Source: Sweltsa coloradensis
Lineage: Eukaryota > Arthropoda > Insecta > Plecoptera > Chloroperlidae
Reading direction: 5' to 3'
NCBI GenBank assembly: GCA_024449915.1
Contig: JAMZAV010001041.1
Span: 124,001-188,000 of the forward strand
DNA: 64,000 nucleotides
Shown here: positions 25,207-37,600 of the stretch, piece after piece
How positions within the stretch are numbered: the first letter of the stretch is position 1
Layout: every line of letters begins with the position of its first letter
Position numbers and translations under genes: made by a program
The notes under the pieces: generated by a model
What the model was told of the DNA's origin: nothing
The model's input: only the letters and a program-made list of their open reading frames with translations
Databases searched by the model: none

Positions 25207-25814
25207 ATTCAGTCTTCATGTGAGGGGGGTTGCGTGCGGACCAAGTGCGCACCCGTAAAGCACTGGTGTCCTGGCACTGGAAAAGTGCATAGTCCAGTTC
25301 ATAGGCGAATGTCACGGACGGACAGCATTAAGCGACGTTGCACTCGCAATGGAGTACACCCGTGCAGCTGACCACGATCGGCCAGCAGTCGGGAGGGCTC
25401 GGTACCTACGATGCGCGCGACGTTCGTACTAGCACACGTGTCCGGCAAAGGCACCCGTGTAAGTACACGGACAAAGACATCACACGACAGTTTCGTTCGA
25501 CTTGCAAAAATGTTATAAACAGTTTATTTGCCGAGAGAGCATGCGAGCGAAACATACGCAAAGGATGTAGTGACTTTGAGCCCCTATGTGGGTCTAAGTA
25601 CGCGATTTCGCGATTTAGCCCCGCGGAGGGGCGGGCCGGTCTGTGCGTGGAACCGTACTGCCCGGGGACCCGGGTTCGACGGGGGGGGGCATGCCGGGAG
25701 GGGGGCGTGGACCCGCGCCTTCTTTTTTGCTGGTTTGAGCGCCCTGGGGGGATGGCCCGGCGGGGCGTGGGAAGGTCGGGGCAACGATCGTCGGCCGCCG
25801 CGAGGGCCTAGCAG

Positions 25815-27850
25815 CGGATTGTCCGCGTTGCCTTAGCCGTCGAAGAAGGACGTGGAGAGCGACTCGAGGTGATTCGCCCACCATGGGGGACACTGCGGTC
25901 AGGCGTGCCGTCGGTCATCTTGTCATGCGAGGACCCCCGCAACGAGCGCGAACCTTGTTTTGCAAAACTGGATTTTGCGAAGGTGCGAGGCGGCGCACCA
26001 CCTGACACACACGGGGAGGTCATACGTGAGCGGTGGGCCGGATGCGGAGGTGTAGAGGCGACGCTTGGTGGCTTGTCGACATGGAGCGCTGCGGAGGATG
26101 GGATCACGGAGGCGAGTTTTCCCGTCGCCCTGGCGCCACCGCGTTGATGTGGGGGCAAAAGTTGAGACGTCGGTCCCAGGAGGCGCCGAGCACTCTGTTG
26201 GTGCTCGACACTGAATATCCGTGTCGTGGAGACGGAAGGGGCGCTGGTTCCGGCCGGTGCGAGCGGTGGAAGATGGTGGCGATGTTTTTGCGGCATTTAA
26301 GTATCCCCATGCGCCATTGGGATACCAGGCGGCAGCGTCGTCCAGTCGCCCTCTGGCCACGCGCGACGACCACCTCTGGGAGGGAGGCGGTGGCCAGCGC
26401 TGTGACTTCATCCGCAAACAGTGTATTGATGACATCGGGAGAGACGAGGGAAGTCGTTAGGGTGAACACATTGAAGTATACTGTTGGCCACGTACAGACC
26501 CTTGCGGGTACCCCAGCACCAATGGGTCGGGCGGATGAGGCAGACCCCTTCCTGCACGTAGAAGGCCCGGCCGTGAAGGTAGTGGTGGGTGAGTCTCACC
26601 AGGTATTTGGAACGTCCAGGGTGATGAGCTTGTTTAGGAGCCCCTCGTGTCGCCAGACGCGGTCGAACCCTTGGCTACGTCATAGGCACACGAACGGCCG
26701 CAGGGCCCCTGTGCCCGTCCAGGCGCCGTTATGGAGGCCACCGACGCGTGCGACCTGGTGGACAGCAGAGTGGCCACCGGCGGAAGCCGAACTGTTCGTC
26801 GGGGAGTACGGATCGGTCGGCGGCATGAATGCTGGAGCCTGGGCCAGGAACAACCCTCTCAAACTTTTAGAGAGCACCGAAGGAGCAGCTGATCGGTCGG
26901 TAGTTTGGCCCGGTCCCGCGCTGAGACTTTGCCAGGCTTGAGGAAGGTAACGACCCTTGGCGAACCTTCCACGACGCCGGGAAATACTGGAGGCGTGAGC
27001 ATTAGCGTTTGAAGATCGCGAGGAGGAGGTGTGCAGCGCAGTTGGGAAGCGACTTCACCATCTGGCCCGTGATGCGGTCGTGGCCACGGTTCCCTTGCGG
27101 TCGGGCAGCGCCCTGGCGATGGCCGCCAGTTCGGCTAAGCTACAGAGGTCGGCCCTAATCAAAGTCGCACGGCTCCGGTGGCGGTGGATCGATCGGGCGG
27201 CCACACGCAACGTCGATCTCGGGAGAGTCGGGCGTCCGGGACAGTTCGTGGAACGTGTCCTGCGTAGCGTCGGCAAAGAGCTGCCGCTTCTCATCAGGTC
27301 CGCAAGCAATCCCCCGCCGCCCCCGGATGGGCGGGTCGGGGTGAGGCTGGCGCTGGAGCGTGCGCGCCATCCTCCAGAGGTGTTGTTCTCGAATGAGAGG
27401 TCCGGCCACGGCGTCGTCCCACATCGGGGAGGGGGGGGGGGGGGGGGCAGAGCGGTACCTCGAGATGTCTGCACGGAGGACTGCAACGCTCTGTTGAGCG
27501 CACGTCGCAGGGTCGGTGGTGCGGACGGCGTTTTGCCATCGGCGCCTAAGCGCATTCTTTGCCGCCGGGCCCGCGCGCGCAGGCGGGCGGGGGAGGTCGA
27601 AGGCGTCACCCGAGTAATCGTAGCGGGTGGTACGGTGGCCGTCGCGGCGACGCCATTTGTGTATGCGTGTTCCCGTGTAGGCACTGGAGGCAGAGTCGAC
27701 GTCGCCAGCGGACGTGAGGGGGTGGGGGAGGGTCGGGGATGCCAAGAGACACGGTTTCAGCAAAGATGCCCAGTCCCGCCCTCTTATAGTCCAAGTAGGT
27801 ACCTTGGTGGAGACTGGTAGGAGACGGTCCACACAGTCGGGCTAGTGGAT
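25815..27850 (-). pseudogene. ORF2 linker and reverse transcriptase of the Jockey-like element
   Basis: Minus strand: LDRLLPVSTKVPTWTIRGRDW, LRRRWQ, EQHLWRMARTLQRQPHPDPP with DEKRQLFADATQDTFHEL (Jockey linker). Next come a worn WK.A.V....PGK block, a QFGFR-like block with HSAVHQVARV, LVRLTHHYLHGRAF, VINTLFADEVTALATA (26407-26418) and WDRRLNFCPHINAVA. It ends with SHLRKIQFCKTRFALVAG. The catalytic FADD reads FADE here. At least six frame changes separate the blocks. Confidence 0.83.
27427..27446. repeat. Poly-G run
   Basis: About 17 G in a row apart from one A, inside the reverse-transcriptase linker, coinciding with a frame change. The length may be unreliable. Confidence 0.8.
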
Positions 27851-27899
27851 GGGTTTGTGGTCCGAAGTGCAGCGCCGGATGGATCGTGATGTCGTAGGA

Positions 27900-28500
27900 A
27901 AGCGGAAATTCCGGAGAGTAGGGCACGTCAGCCGTCGGGAGTGTGGGTAGGAAATGAAGGGAGAGTGGGTGGGGTCGAGTGGCCGGCTACCACATAGTCG
28001 TGTTGTTGTGCGTGGGCGAAGAGGACCTCGCCGCGCACGTTGGTAGTCGTGAGTGCCCAGGACGGGTGCTTGGCGTTCAGGTCGCCGACCACGATGGTAG
28101 GGGTCAGAGAGAGCCGGAGGTTCAGCGCCGTCATGTCAGCCGCCGTGAGCGTCCCCGAGGGAGCCGTACGAACTGAAAAGTATGCGGAGCGGGCCACTAG
28201 GGAGGCAGGATCTCGATCGCCGTCGCATCGACATGTCGCAGCGGGTGGGACCTGTATGGCACGTGCTGGACGCAGGAGTTAACGAGGATGCCGTCCCCCC
28301 TCCACCGCAGACCAGGGCGGTCGAGTGCGGTAAGACGAACATATGGTTTGCCGACTATTCCAGACAGTACCGGTCTGGAGGTGTCCCTCGGAGGATGAGG
28401 GCTATCGAGACGGCGTGTTTTCTCGCATAAACAGTAGGAGGTTCCGGGTTTCGCCTTAATGCCACCGTTGGCATTCCAACCACGATGCGGATTCCCGGGG
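27900..28500 (-). pseudogene. ORF2 endonuclease domain of the Jockey-like element
   Basis: Minus strand reads RWRGDGILVNSCVQHVPY, VDATAIEILPP, ARSAYFSVRTAPSGTLTAAD, then TIVVGDLNAKHPSW (the active-site GDxN, about 28069-28086), RGEVLFAHAQQHDYVV and PTLPSFPTHTPDG. The order and spacing follow Jockey endonucleases, where the same stretch reads GGDFNAKH..W. One frame change lies near 28197. Confidence 0.88.
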
Positions 28501-28859
28501 GGGGGGGCCTTCAGGTGGCATTTTCCGGTGAGTTGGTAGGTGAGCGAGGGCCTGGAGCATGGCCTGCCAATATGTATGAGTGGATGTCTCGTTGGGAGAT
28601 GGAAGGGAGAATATCTCGGCGAAGGACATGACAATGCCCCAAGGAGATTGGTCATTGGTCGCCAGCCGGGGCGGCGAAAGAGGGTTGGGGGGTGGCGCCG
28701 GTGGGGAGAGACCGGGTGAGATGGAGGTACTGGAGAAGTCTGTGGGTGGAAAGTGGGAAGGGGAGGGAAGACATCGCGGTATGAGACGCCTGTCTCGACG
28801 AGATGGAGGTGCCCGCCGGACGCGAGCGGGGGGCGGGGGTTGAGGGGGGTGGCGACGAC

Positions 28860-29990
28860 CGTCGCGGCCGGACACGTTGGCGCTCGAGGGCCCGGGCGTA
28901 GTGCGGACACGTCCGCGAGCACGACGGGTGGGGCCCGACAGCAGTTAGCACAGGTTAGCCGTTTGGACGCGCGTCCTTGACTCATCCTGGACCACGGTGG
29001 GGGCCCGCGCCTTGTAGCACCGGGGTTGTGCTCGCAGAATTCTTGGCGTGGTGGTGCAGGTGTGATTGTATCTTTGGCAGTTGTAGCCCATGTGGGTATG
29101 GTCCGCTTCTGCCCGTAGGCGCTTGGCCACACGCACGACCGACGGTGGCAGTAGGCTGCGTCAGCTCCGAGAGTGGTTTGTTGGATGGGATCGACACCAT
29201 CGTTCCCACGAAGAGGGTGGTGGGGACGCCGCGGCCTCGGGTGCACCGGCCTTGGTTTTTGTTTGAAGATGCTCTTGATATTTGTAGCCAAGCGCGGCCA
29301 GGTCCGACTCACGTCGTCGCTGTCGTGGGTGGAGCTCAGGCCCCGATAACAAAGCGGCGTGTCTTGACAGGGGCCGTTTATGTAGGAAAATGCCATGAGG
29401 GCATGGTGTTGTATTAAGTTCAGTGGTGCATGCGCCCGTAGTCCGGGCCTCTGCGGTGAGAGCCACCTTGTTGAAACCCGTGTCTTCGGGGTGATTGTAA
29501 AGTCCGAAGACACGAGCGGTTTAACACCTCCCGCACTCGGCGTACCTTTAAACCCGTAAACATGATGGGCGGGACGCGCATCCGTTGGGGGTGGTGTGGC
29601 GACGCCTCCATGGCGTCGGCGATTCGTCGAGTCCCCCGTGAGTCGGTCCCGGCTGTGAAGAATAGCCGTGCTCCGGCTAGCGCAAGAGAATTTGTTCTGC
29701 AGCTGAGTGGGGGGGGGGCTGTCCTCGACCTGGCTTGGGCCGTCGTCTGGCACGGCCGCTGGGTGGGTGGTCGTCTGGCGAGGTGGTCGGGGCGTACAGG
29801 GGTGAGACCGCCACCCGCTTCGCCTGGGGTGTTGCTCGCGGGTCTCAACCCTTGTCCAGGCCTGTTGGCGTCCAAGCTGGGTCGGGTTACCCTCATGTTC
29901 GCCGACGCCTGACATGGACGGACGTCGATTGCACACGGGGGGGGGGGGAGAGGACGCCCTATCGACGCCACAACGCCAGTCCACCGTTTA
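28860..29990 (-). pseudogene. ORF1 (gag-like nucleic-acid-binding protein) of the Jockey-like element
   Basis: Encodes the RNA-binding protein that packages the retrotransposon transcript. Minus strand: a long Pro/Arg-rich N-terminus, then PPIMFTGLKVRRVREVL (the PPI.. block that opens the conserved gag domain). After several frame changes comes GYNCQRYNHTC..TPRI...PRCYK, a degenerate CCHC zinc-knuckle stretch, followed by a second Cys-rich piece CANCCRAP / GPHPSCSRTCP. Frame shifts prevent a continuous product. Confidence 0.65.
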
Positions 29991-30287
29991 CACCACCGGA
30001 AGAAACGGCGGCGGTCACCCTGAAGGGGCGACTTTGCGGTAATGGCCTGCCCTAGGTGATGCCACGCCACGAAGGGCAAGAGTAAAATATAGTTTGTATC
30101 GTGCGATAGCGGGACTAGAGATGAAGAGAAATTGTCACATTTAGCGACCGCGCACGAGAAAATATAAAGCACTGAAGCAATTCCTAACATCGAAATACGA
30201 TTCCCGTGAGGGAACAAAGCAGGTTTGATGCGGAGCGCAATTTCAGTACACGCACACGGAATCACCGGCCTTTCTCGACCCCCTATG

Positions 30288-30437
30288 AAATAGTTTGTTG
30301 TTGGTTGTGGCCTTCTTTAATCATGGTTTGTGGGTCAAAGTTGTTTGGTGTGTCGGTCCTCCTCTACTTCATGTTCTTGTTTTCTTTGCCCATTTCTCCT
30401 CTCAATCTCTTTCATTATCTCTCTTCTCATAGATTGT
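30288..30437. repeat. Foldback unit flanking the Jockey-like element (right side)
   Basis: The inverse of 24838-24955, sharing TGAAAT..TTTGTTGTTGG, GTGTGTCGGTC, CTACTTCATGTTCTTG and TTTGCCCATTTC. Together with the left array it brackets the retrotransposon, which therefore seems to have landed inside this repeat. Confidence 0.7.
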
Positions 30438-30819
30438 AGGAACGAACTACCTTTCTACACTACCTATGTTTAGGGAGAAACTTGAGGATGAACTTAGACC
30501 TATATGGTAACTAAGGGAAGAAGGAGGAGGGATTTGATGGACAAAAGAACAGACCTGTTGACGTCGAGCAGGCTGTGGAAACAAGTCCAAACCATGGTCC
30601 AAACTCCACAGTCCATTGGTCCGTGTCCACACCCATTCGGATAGGCCTACGCCTAGTGTTTGTGATGGATACCGAGATTGACGACCGATTGAAGAAATTT
30701 GTGATAGGCCTAGGCCAGTACAAGGAGGTATTTTTACTTTCTAGCTTGTGATTTTAATTCAATATCATGAATTGCGTACTGAAGGGCGTATTATACATGT
30801 CAGTTTCCACGAATTAACT

Positions 30820-31190
30820 TCTAACACACTACCTAGCCTACTAGGCCTAGTCGGCCATAATCGAGCTTAGGCCTAGGCCTATCACAGGCTAGGGCTAGGC
30901 CCCTCTAGGCCCCTTTACCTTCTAGGCCCTAGCCTATCTACCTAGCCCTAGCCCTGTCCTACCAATAGATTGGGGCACCGATTAGGCTGTACCCCTAGTC
31001 TAGGCTTGCTACTGGTTGCTAGTAGGCCCTAGGCCAGTAATTTAGTCGATCCTAGATCTAGACAGATCAGCCTTTCTAAATTTCTCTTATTTGGCTTGGC
31101 CTAGGCCTAGGCTTAGCCTAGCCCCTAGGGCCTAGGTCTCTAGGCCCGGCGTGACAAAGCCCAGATTAGGCCTCTAGGCTAGGGCCTACT
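30820..31190. repeat. TAGGCC/CCTAGG-dense block
   Basis: Dozens of overlapping TAGGCCTA, CCTAGGCC and CTAGGC words in about 370 bp, forming a degenerate short-period repeat. Smaller blocks of the same kind lie at 4380-4640 and 22620-22840. Confidence 0.8.
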
Positions 31191-31574
31191 GACGTTTCAT
31201 AGGTGAACGAATGGTGACGCCATAGAATATGCTGGCGATTGCGCCCTAGGGGACCTAACAGTTTGGTCTACTATGATAAAAAACTGACAATCAAGGAAAG
31301 GCGAGGGTTATCTAGCCTATACCCTATGCCCCAAGTGTAGGCCTCCTAGGCCAAGACCTTTTTTGTATGGATGTGGTACAGATTGGTGTGAAGTGGAAAC
31401 GAAATGGATTTTTTTTCAAATTCTAAGCCTTGCCTAGTTCAGTGCTCACAGGAAGCATGACAACTAATTTCTTGGCATCCGTGAAGACAGACCACAAATC
31501 TTCGAGAATTCAATGCTACGAGACGTCCAATGAAAACTCTGCAGTTACTCATGAAGTAAAAGTATCAAACCGAG

Positions 31575-31629
31575 ATGGTGTCCTCACCACAAAGGAGCGC
31601 CCAAGAGCTTGCAAATCGATATAGTACTG
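31575..31629 (+). other. PEDS1: PEDS1 coding exon 1 (55 nt)
   Basis: A very short exon whose frame differs from the longer open frame that overlaps it. It reads AQELANRYSTG up to the donor GTAAG at 31630, matching the conserved stretch that precedes KR.QE in PEDS1 proteins. The phase (one base of the Gly codon) fits the acceptor at 39193-39194 exactly. Confidence 0.85.
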
Positions 31630-34600
31630 GTAAGATTAACCATTAGACTGGAAACAGTGTGGCCTACTCCCTAACCTGAAGATTTCCTATTTAAAAAACC
31701 TTAGCCTATGTAGGGCCCTAGCCTACCGCGTTACCTACCGTACTTTTAGTAGAGTGGATCGTGTATGTTTAACAATATATATTGATTTGTATTTTTGTGC
31801 GAAATTTAGACGAGTGAGCGCAGCGAAACAAAGTCTATAACGCTAGGCCTACTTCGATCGGACCTTGGTCTGATTATCTGGTCCGGTCCCACATACGGTC
31901 GATACGGCCAATAGATTGAGTCTTAAATTTTAAAACAAGACAATCCTTGACCAGGTAACTTTGGGGCGAAACTGCTAACAAAATGAGCACATCCAATTTC
32001 GAGTTTAAAACTAACCTTAATAATAAACTGAAAAATCGGCTACATTGGTAGGAATTATTTTAACGACAATGGTTTTTCTTGGGGAGAGGGGGAAAAAATA
32101 ACTGCCTCTTAGATGCTGCTCGGTTGCAAAATGGAGGCAGAAAAAAAATATTGTAATGCAGTTATGCAGTGGAGGTGACAAAGGTCTATCAAACTGTGCA
32201 TGTTCAAGGTTAGGCCTACCCCAAATTCCGCTGGGAGTTGAGTCACACCGTTGCAATCTTACTCGTAATTTTGTACTGGCTATGTTTTCCATAGTATTGT
32301 CAGTTGTAACAGTTGATGTAGACTAAACTGCGTTTATGTGCATTTCAAAACATGTTTAATATTTTTTTAAATACAATCCATAAACTACAAAATGTTATCC
32401 GACCAGGGGATTGAATCCAGGTCTCCCACATTCCGGGTATTCCGGCCGGCACTCTTTCGGTTGGTGTTGGCCAACTTTTGCACACTGTTTTTTTCACTTA
32501 AAAACGACGGAAAACCACTGTAAATGATTTATATTTTATAATTGCAGTTGTTCTAATTAAAAAAAAAACACTCACAAGTTTTATTTCATGTTGTTTTATA
32601 AACAAAAGTAAGTTACAAGTAGCGATGAGTGACGCGTCTTTAGGCCGACCGATCATGCTGAGAACTGAGCACTGTCACCGAGCCGAGGTTTGTAGGCCTA
32701 CTCACTGCAAGTAACCTTAGCCTACAAAACATAACAAAAAAATCCTAAAACAAAAAAAACTTTAGGTACGTAGATATTTTTAAACCAAAAAAACTTCAAA
32801 GCCTTAAACGTCGCTATTTTAAACGAAAGTCCTTTTGTGCCAAAGGTTGTTTTCTATTTAAAGTAGTGACGTTAAAGGTTTTGTAGGTGGGAGTAATTTT
32901 GTAAAGCTGCTTAGGCTACTTGTAGACTGAAGGAGGCATCGCGTAAATGTTCATATCCAATATGGCCATCAGCCTAATGTGCGTAGTATCTTATGTATAA
33001 CCTGTTTAAATTACTTATTCAGCTAACACACTATGTTGTACATTTTCAGATAAATATCAATAAATCGGTCATAATTACTATTCTTGTTTTTATTTCATAT
33101 TTAAGCCTACAGTGGTTTTCCGTCATTTGCAATTGAAAAAAAAAACAGTGTTAAAAAGTTGGCCAACACCAACCCAAAAAGTACCTTCAGGCCTTAGCCA
33201 AACTAGACTATACTTAGTTGCAACTTTTAAAAGAACCAAACCGGACGTAATGGTTGAAGATTGGAGAGGGCATATTTGAGCGCAATTGTCATTTTGAAAA
33301 CCCAGTGCCCCAGTACACCCGCCACATATTGATCGGACCTCTACCACATGAATTTGGTGAAGAATGTTTTTGTGTTTGAACAAAGAAGAACTGACGTCAA
33401 ACTATGGCAACAGCACCTGCTTTTCAGGTCAAAACGATTAAAATTGGAGGTTGTTAAGAGGTCGTTAACGAGGGTGCGAGGGTGCAGGCCATGCTAGGAT
33501 TGCTTCCCTCTCTTCCCCCCTACCCACCCATGACCCACGTTGCCACGTGCTTCACGATTTTTAGCATGTTGCTCGCTCTTTTCAAATGAACCGGGCAGAT
33601 AAACCCCACCCACACAGTAAAGTGATATCCGGTTTGGTTCCTTTTAAAGATGACGGGAAGTATAGTAAATGGAAAGGTTTCACAACAATTCATTTGTTCT
33701 TGAAGAAGCCATTTTTGTCAGGCTGTGATTACATGCATAGCAGTGACCAAGGTAGGCCTACCTATATCGAATATTGCAAAGCCAGCGGTTTAGCCGAGCT
33801 CGTTTAACCGGTTCTCACTCGAACACCGAAGTTAAGCAGAATCGGGCGTGGTCATGGGTAGAGTGGGTGACCGCTCTACCCTGAAACTCACGTATAACCC
33901 GCCTGGTTGAGTCAGATTGGAGGGTCGAAAAGCTAGAGGGTGTAACGGCTTCGTTCTCCTTGACGTCTGCTCGGCAGTTCCGGGGGTAGAAGGGGGGAGG
34001 TTTAGGTGAGAGCCTATATAGACTGTCAAAGTTACAAACCGTCCTTCGGATGGGAACTTAAGAGCCGTTGGTCCCATTGGTACTTTTTCGAACGGAAGTA
34101 GGCTAGTGCCGGTACCATGTTTTTCCCCCTCCTCCCTTCTGGTCATACTTCCATCTCATCTATCACCACTCTCGTCTCGATTAGCCAAAGTGCATAAATA
34201 TTGACGTAAGGCAATATTCATAATCAATCGAATAATGCACGACAAGGTTCCCCTAAAATTCCGCTGGGACATTGAGTAAAACCTTGCAATCTTTACTCGT
34301 ATTTTGTACTGGCTATGTTTTTCCAGAGTATTGTTGCATTTCAAAACAATGTTTTAATAATTTTTTTAAATACGTAGTCCGACCTACTATCCAAAATTAA
34401 AAAATCTTTTCGCGACCAGGGTTTGACACCAGGTCTCCCACATTTTTGGTTTAGGGGCGCCTTAGCCAACGTAGACTAGGGAACACCAAAGTCCGTCGTT
34501 ATACGAAGTGAGCAAGTCATGTTGTTTGCGTACCCGGGAACCTTTCCATTTAGTTTGAGGAAAAAATTCCATTCAGATTTTATTTTATTCTCAAATACAT

Positions 34601-37600
34601 GTAATAAAATGATTGACTAATAGGGCGTGTTAATAACATTACTACAAGGAAAAAAAGCTGTGTGAGAAGCCGGCGGGGGACAAAAATGTCTATCAAGTTA
34701 GTCGGTGTGCGTGATTGGGGATCGATCTGATCGATCTGAGAAGGGCTTGGAATCACCAATCGGGTTCACCGCTGTAATTACTTTAGTGCCTGGTGAAGAG
34801 GCGAGTTCGGAACTAAAAAAGGGATAAGCTTCAAATCTGATGTGTGCGCAGAGTTGGCCATGGACAGCGTCCTTCGGCGCTGCAATGAGTAGAAATTGGA
34901 ACCTCATAAGACGTTAATGAATAGATAGGTGATACACAATAATAGAGTAACGTGGAACAGGATATATCAGATATATGACGTATATATATAATAAAATTAT
35001 ATATTATATACTAATATATATATTATTATTGTTGATGAGTGGATTAAGATGGTAAGTAATGGCGAAGCTATAATATATATGATAATTAATTACGATAATA
35101 TTATATATTCCTATGCGGCGTATAATATAATAATAATAATTAACCAATTACTGGTCGGGACATTTCTCGCCGCGTCGATTCTGCTTTTATTGCGTTTGAC
35201 GGTTCAGCCCAACTGTGGGTGGGCTATCCTCAGAAACAAGAATAAATTAAACTTACAAGAAATATAGCCAAGAAAGGCTCCCCTTTTATTTCCTTGTTTT
35301 CTGAGGATAGCCCACACAGTTGGGCTGAAACGTCAAACGACAATAAAAGCAGAATCGCGCGGCGCAATGTCCGACCAGTTAATTGTGTTTACATTATTTC
35401 CCGGGCCGCGAAAGCCTTAAATTGAATAATAATAATATAATATAATTATATTTTCTAAGACAAATAGGCCTACAGGTTAAATAATAAAAACAATCATAAT
35501 TCAATAATCATGATTTGAAGATCATTTCAGACTCTGTAGGCCTACATAGTAGTTGGATAACAACATAAATTTAAGAGAAATGCCGAAATCAAAAGTTTTT
35601 TGATAAGAGGGTTTTTAAGGATGAAACATAGAAAGAGTTCGCTTTTGACATTAGGATTGGAACACTGGAATAGAAATAAGAGACGGAAACTTCAGTAGAT
35701 GATAAATTTATATGTTTTTGAACATATTTATGACTTATTTCAACAAACATTTTCTTTGAGGAGGTTTAGTCTCCAAAAATTTGTTCACACGTAATAATCT
35801 CAAACCGTGGATGAATGATGATACATATCCTGATACGTGCAACTGAAAGAGAGCTTTTTAAAGAAAGCAGGCACATCAATGAGTCAAATTTAAGACATTT
35901 TTAAAAGAAGTTAAGAAACTCTCACTAGAAACATACGATTGTCAAAACAAAATTATCATGACAATTCCATAACTAGTTCTGACAACAAAATCAAAGTGAC
36001 ATGGAAATTTATAAATAATGTTGTTAAACAAAACTTTTAAAGTACCGTATATATGGGTTATGAGGAAAAGGAAATAGGCTACGCTAAATGTGGAATTGGA
36101 ATTGACATTACACATCCAGCTGCCATTGCCAACTCGTTCATAAATATTTCAGCTCTATTGGGGATAACAATTGTTGTATAACAAGGGATACACCTAAAAA
36201 AATTTAGGCCTAGACAACCTAAATAACAGGTTTATATAATGCATCACAGCTGTAAAAGAACATGATTCTAGACAGTACCTACGAATCAGAGAATCATAGA
36301 AATCATTTCGTAGCTTAAAATCCACAACTCACAGGTTGGGATGACATACCAATTACATATTAAGGCTGTCCGCTGTTTCCATACTTCACCACTAGTGGAC
36401 TATTGATTAATTTCTTTCTTGACTGGTGTTTACCCCAGATATGTCAAAAGGGGCTATTATGTAAACCGATTTAAAAAAAAAGGTAACATAAAAGGATATA
36501 GTACTTTAGGCAGTGGCCCTTCTCTATACAATTTTTCAACAATTTTAGAAAAACTTTTCCTTAAAACGTTTTCACGGATTTTCTTGATAACAATCAAATT
36601 CTATGCACTGAACAGCATGTGTTCAGAGAAAATTATTCACAATTCAGCATCCTTCAACCTACGTCCCAAAATCACTGATGCTTTAGAAAATAAAAAAGAG
36701 TTGTCCGTATTAATGTGTGATTTATCCAGGCTTTTTGATACAATCATCATAATATTTTAATAAGAATTGAACTTTATGAGTTAATGGTATTCCCTCTAAA
36801 TGGGTAAAGCTCCTACTTAGTTGTAGGAAACATAAAAGTAAGCTTCAGCATTCCCCCTTTTAAAAAAAAAAAACCCCTTCAATGGAAAAATTATTGTGGG
36901 AATAAATACATAAATGGCGTGCCTCAAGTATCAATACTTGCCCTATCTCTTTAGTTTATACATAAAATTGACCTTTCCTCAAACAGACCTACTGATTTAG
37001 CTTAGTAATTATATTGCAGATGATACGAGTAGTAGTTATTAGCAGGAACAATGAGGCAGAATTATTCGCAATATTAAACTATACTAATTAGAAAGCTTGA
37101 AGAATGGGTATGGTCCCAACAAATTAAAATTAAATGGGTCAAAGACTATATAAGCGGTTTCAGACTAGGGAAATGCTATAAAATTATAATTAACAATGGG
37201 AGTGGTCTTTGAAGACGGTAGAACACTGTCGTCTTCTCGGCATAACTATTATTTAAGAGTTAGCGCTAATTGGGAAGAACATTCTCTAGCTAAGCAAACG
37301 GATGAGATCATCATGCTATGTATGCACTTAGAGAATTTCTTATCATTAGTTACCTCAATTTTACAAAACAGCCTTTTTTGCAAATGTACAATCAATTATT
37401 AATTATGGTATAATAATTTGGGGTCGGTCTACATTTGCTAAAGAAATATTTATATGTCAAAAGAAAGCTGTTAGAATTCTAGGTAGGAAAAGCTACAAAT
37501 CATCTCAGTAGAAAACTGTCCTTCTCCTCCTCCTTCCCTTGAAGATCCTTGTTTTTATCATATATATATATATATATATTATTAATTATTATGCCGAGAA

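Larger units (their letters stand above)
25207..30060 (-). mobile_element. Jockey-like non-LTR retrotransposon, GC-rich, decayed
   Basis: The block is visibly GC-rich against AT-rich flanks. On the minus strand it has a gag-like ORF1 (about 29990-28860) followed by an ORF2 with APE endonuclease (about 28500-27900), linker and reverse transcriptase (about 27850-25815). Block content and order fit the Jockey clade. Frames break at G or C runs (for example 27427-27446), so it is dead or the consensus is imperfect. Long plus-strand open frames across it are antisense shadows caused by the high GC. The exact ends are inferred from the flanking foldback units. Confidence 0.85.
35142..35390. mobile_element. 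Inverted pair of Penelope-like element ends
   Basis: Arms of about 95 bp (35142-35245 and 35290-35387) are inverse copies around a short centre. Both carry the hammerhead-like core described separately and GCTTTTATTG..TTTGACG. AT-rich simple sequence flanks both sides. Confidence 0.6.

Noticed and set aside
26033..27820. Long plus-strand open frames (up to about 300 residues) in the GC-rich block
   Set aside because: They are antisense to recognisable Jockey-like reverse-transcriptase and endonuclease blocks; high GC removes stop codons from the opposite strand.
28197..29984. A single 595-codon minus-strand frame
   Set aside because: It is a mosaic: the recognised gag and endonuclease blocks switch among all three frames, so the continuous frame is not one protein.
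31430..31624. 64-codon frame covering PEDS1 exon 1
   Set aside because: It is in a different phase and matches nothing, while the shifted frame gives the conserved PEDS1 N-terminus with a correct donor site.
33808..33890. Functional 5S rRNA gene
   Set aside because: Only the promoter-like middle and part of the 3' half match 5S; the 5' end and terminal stem are too diverged.
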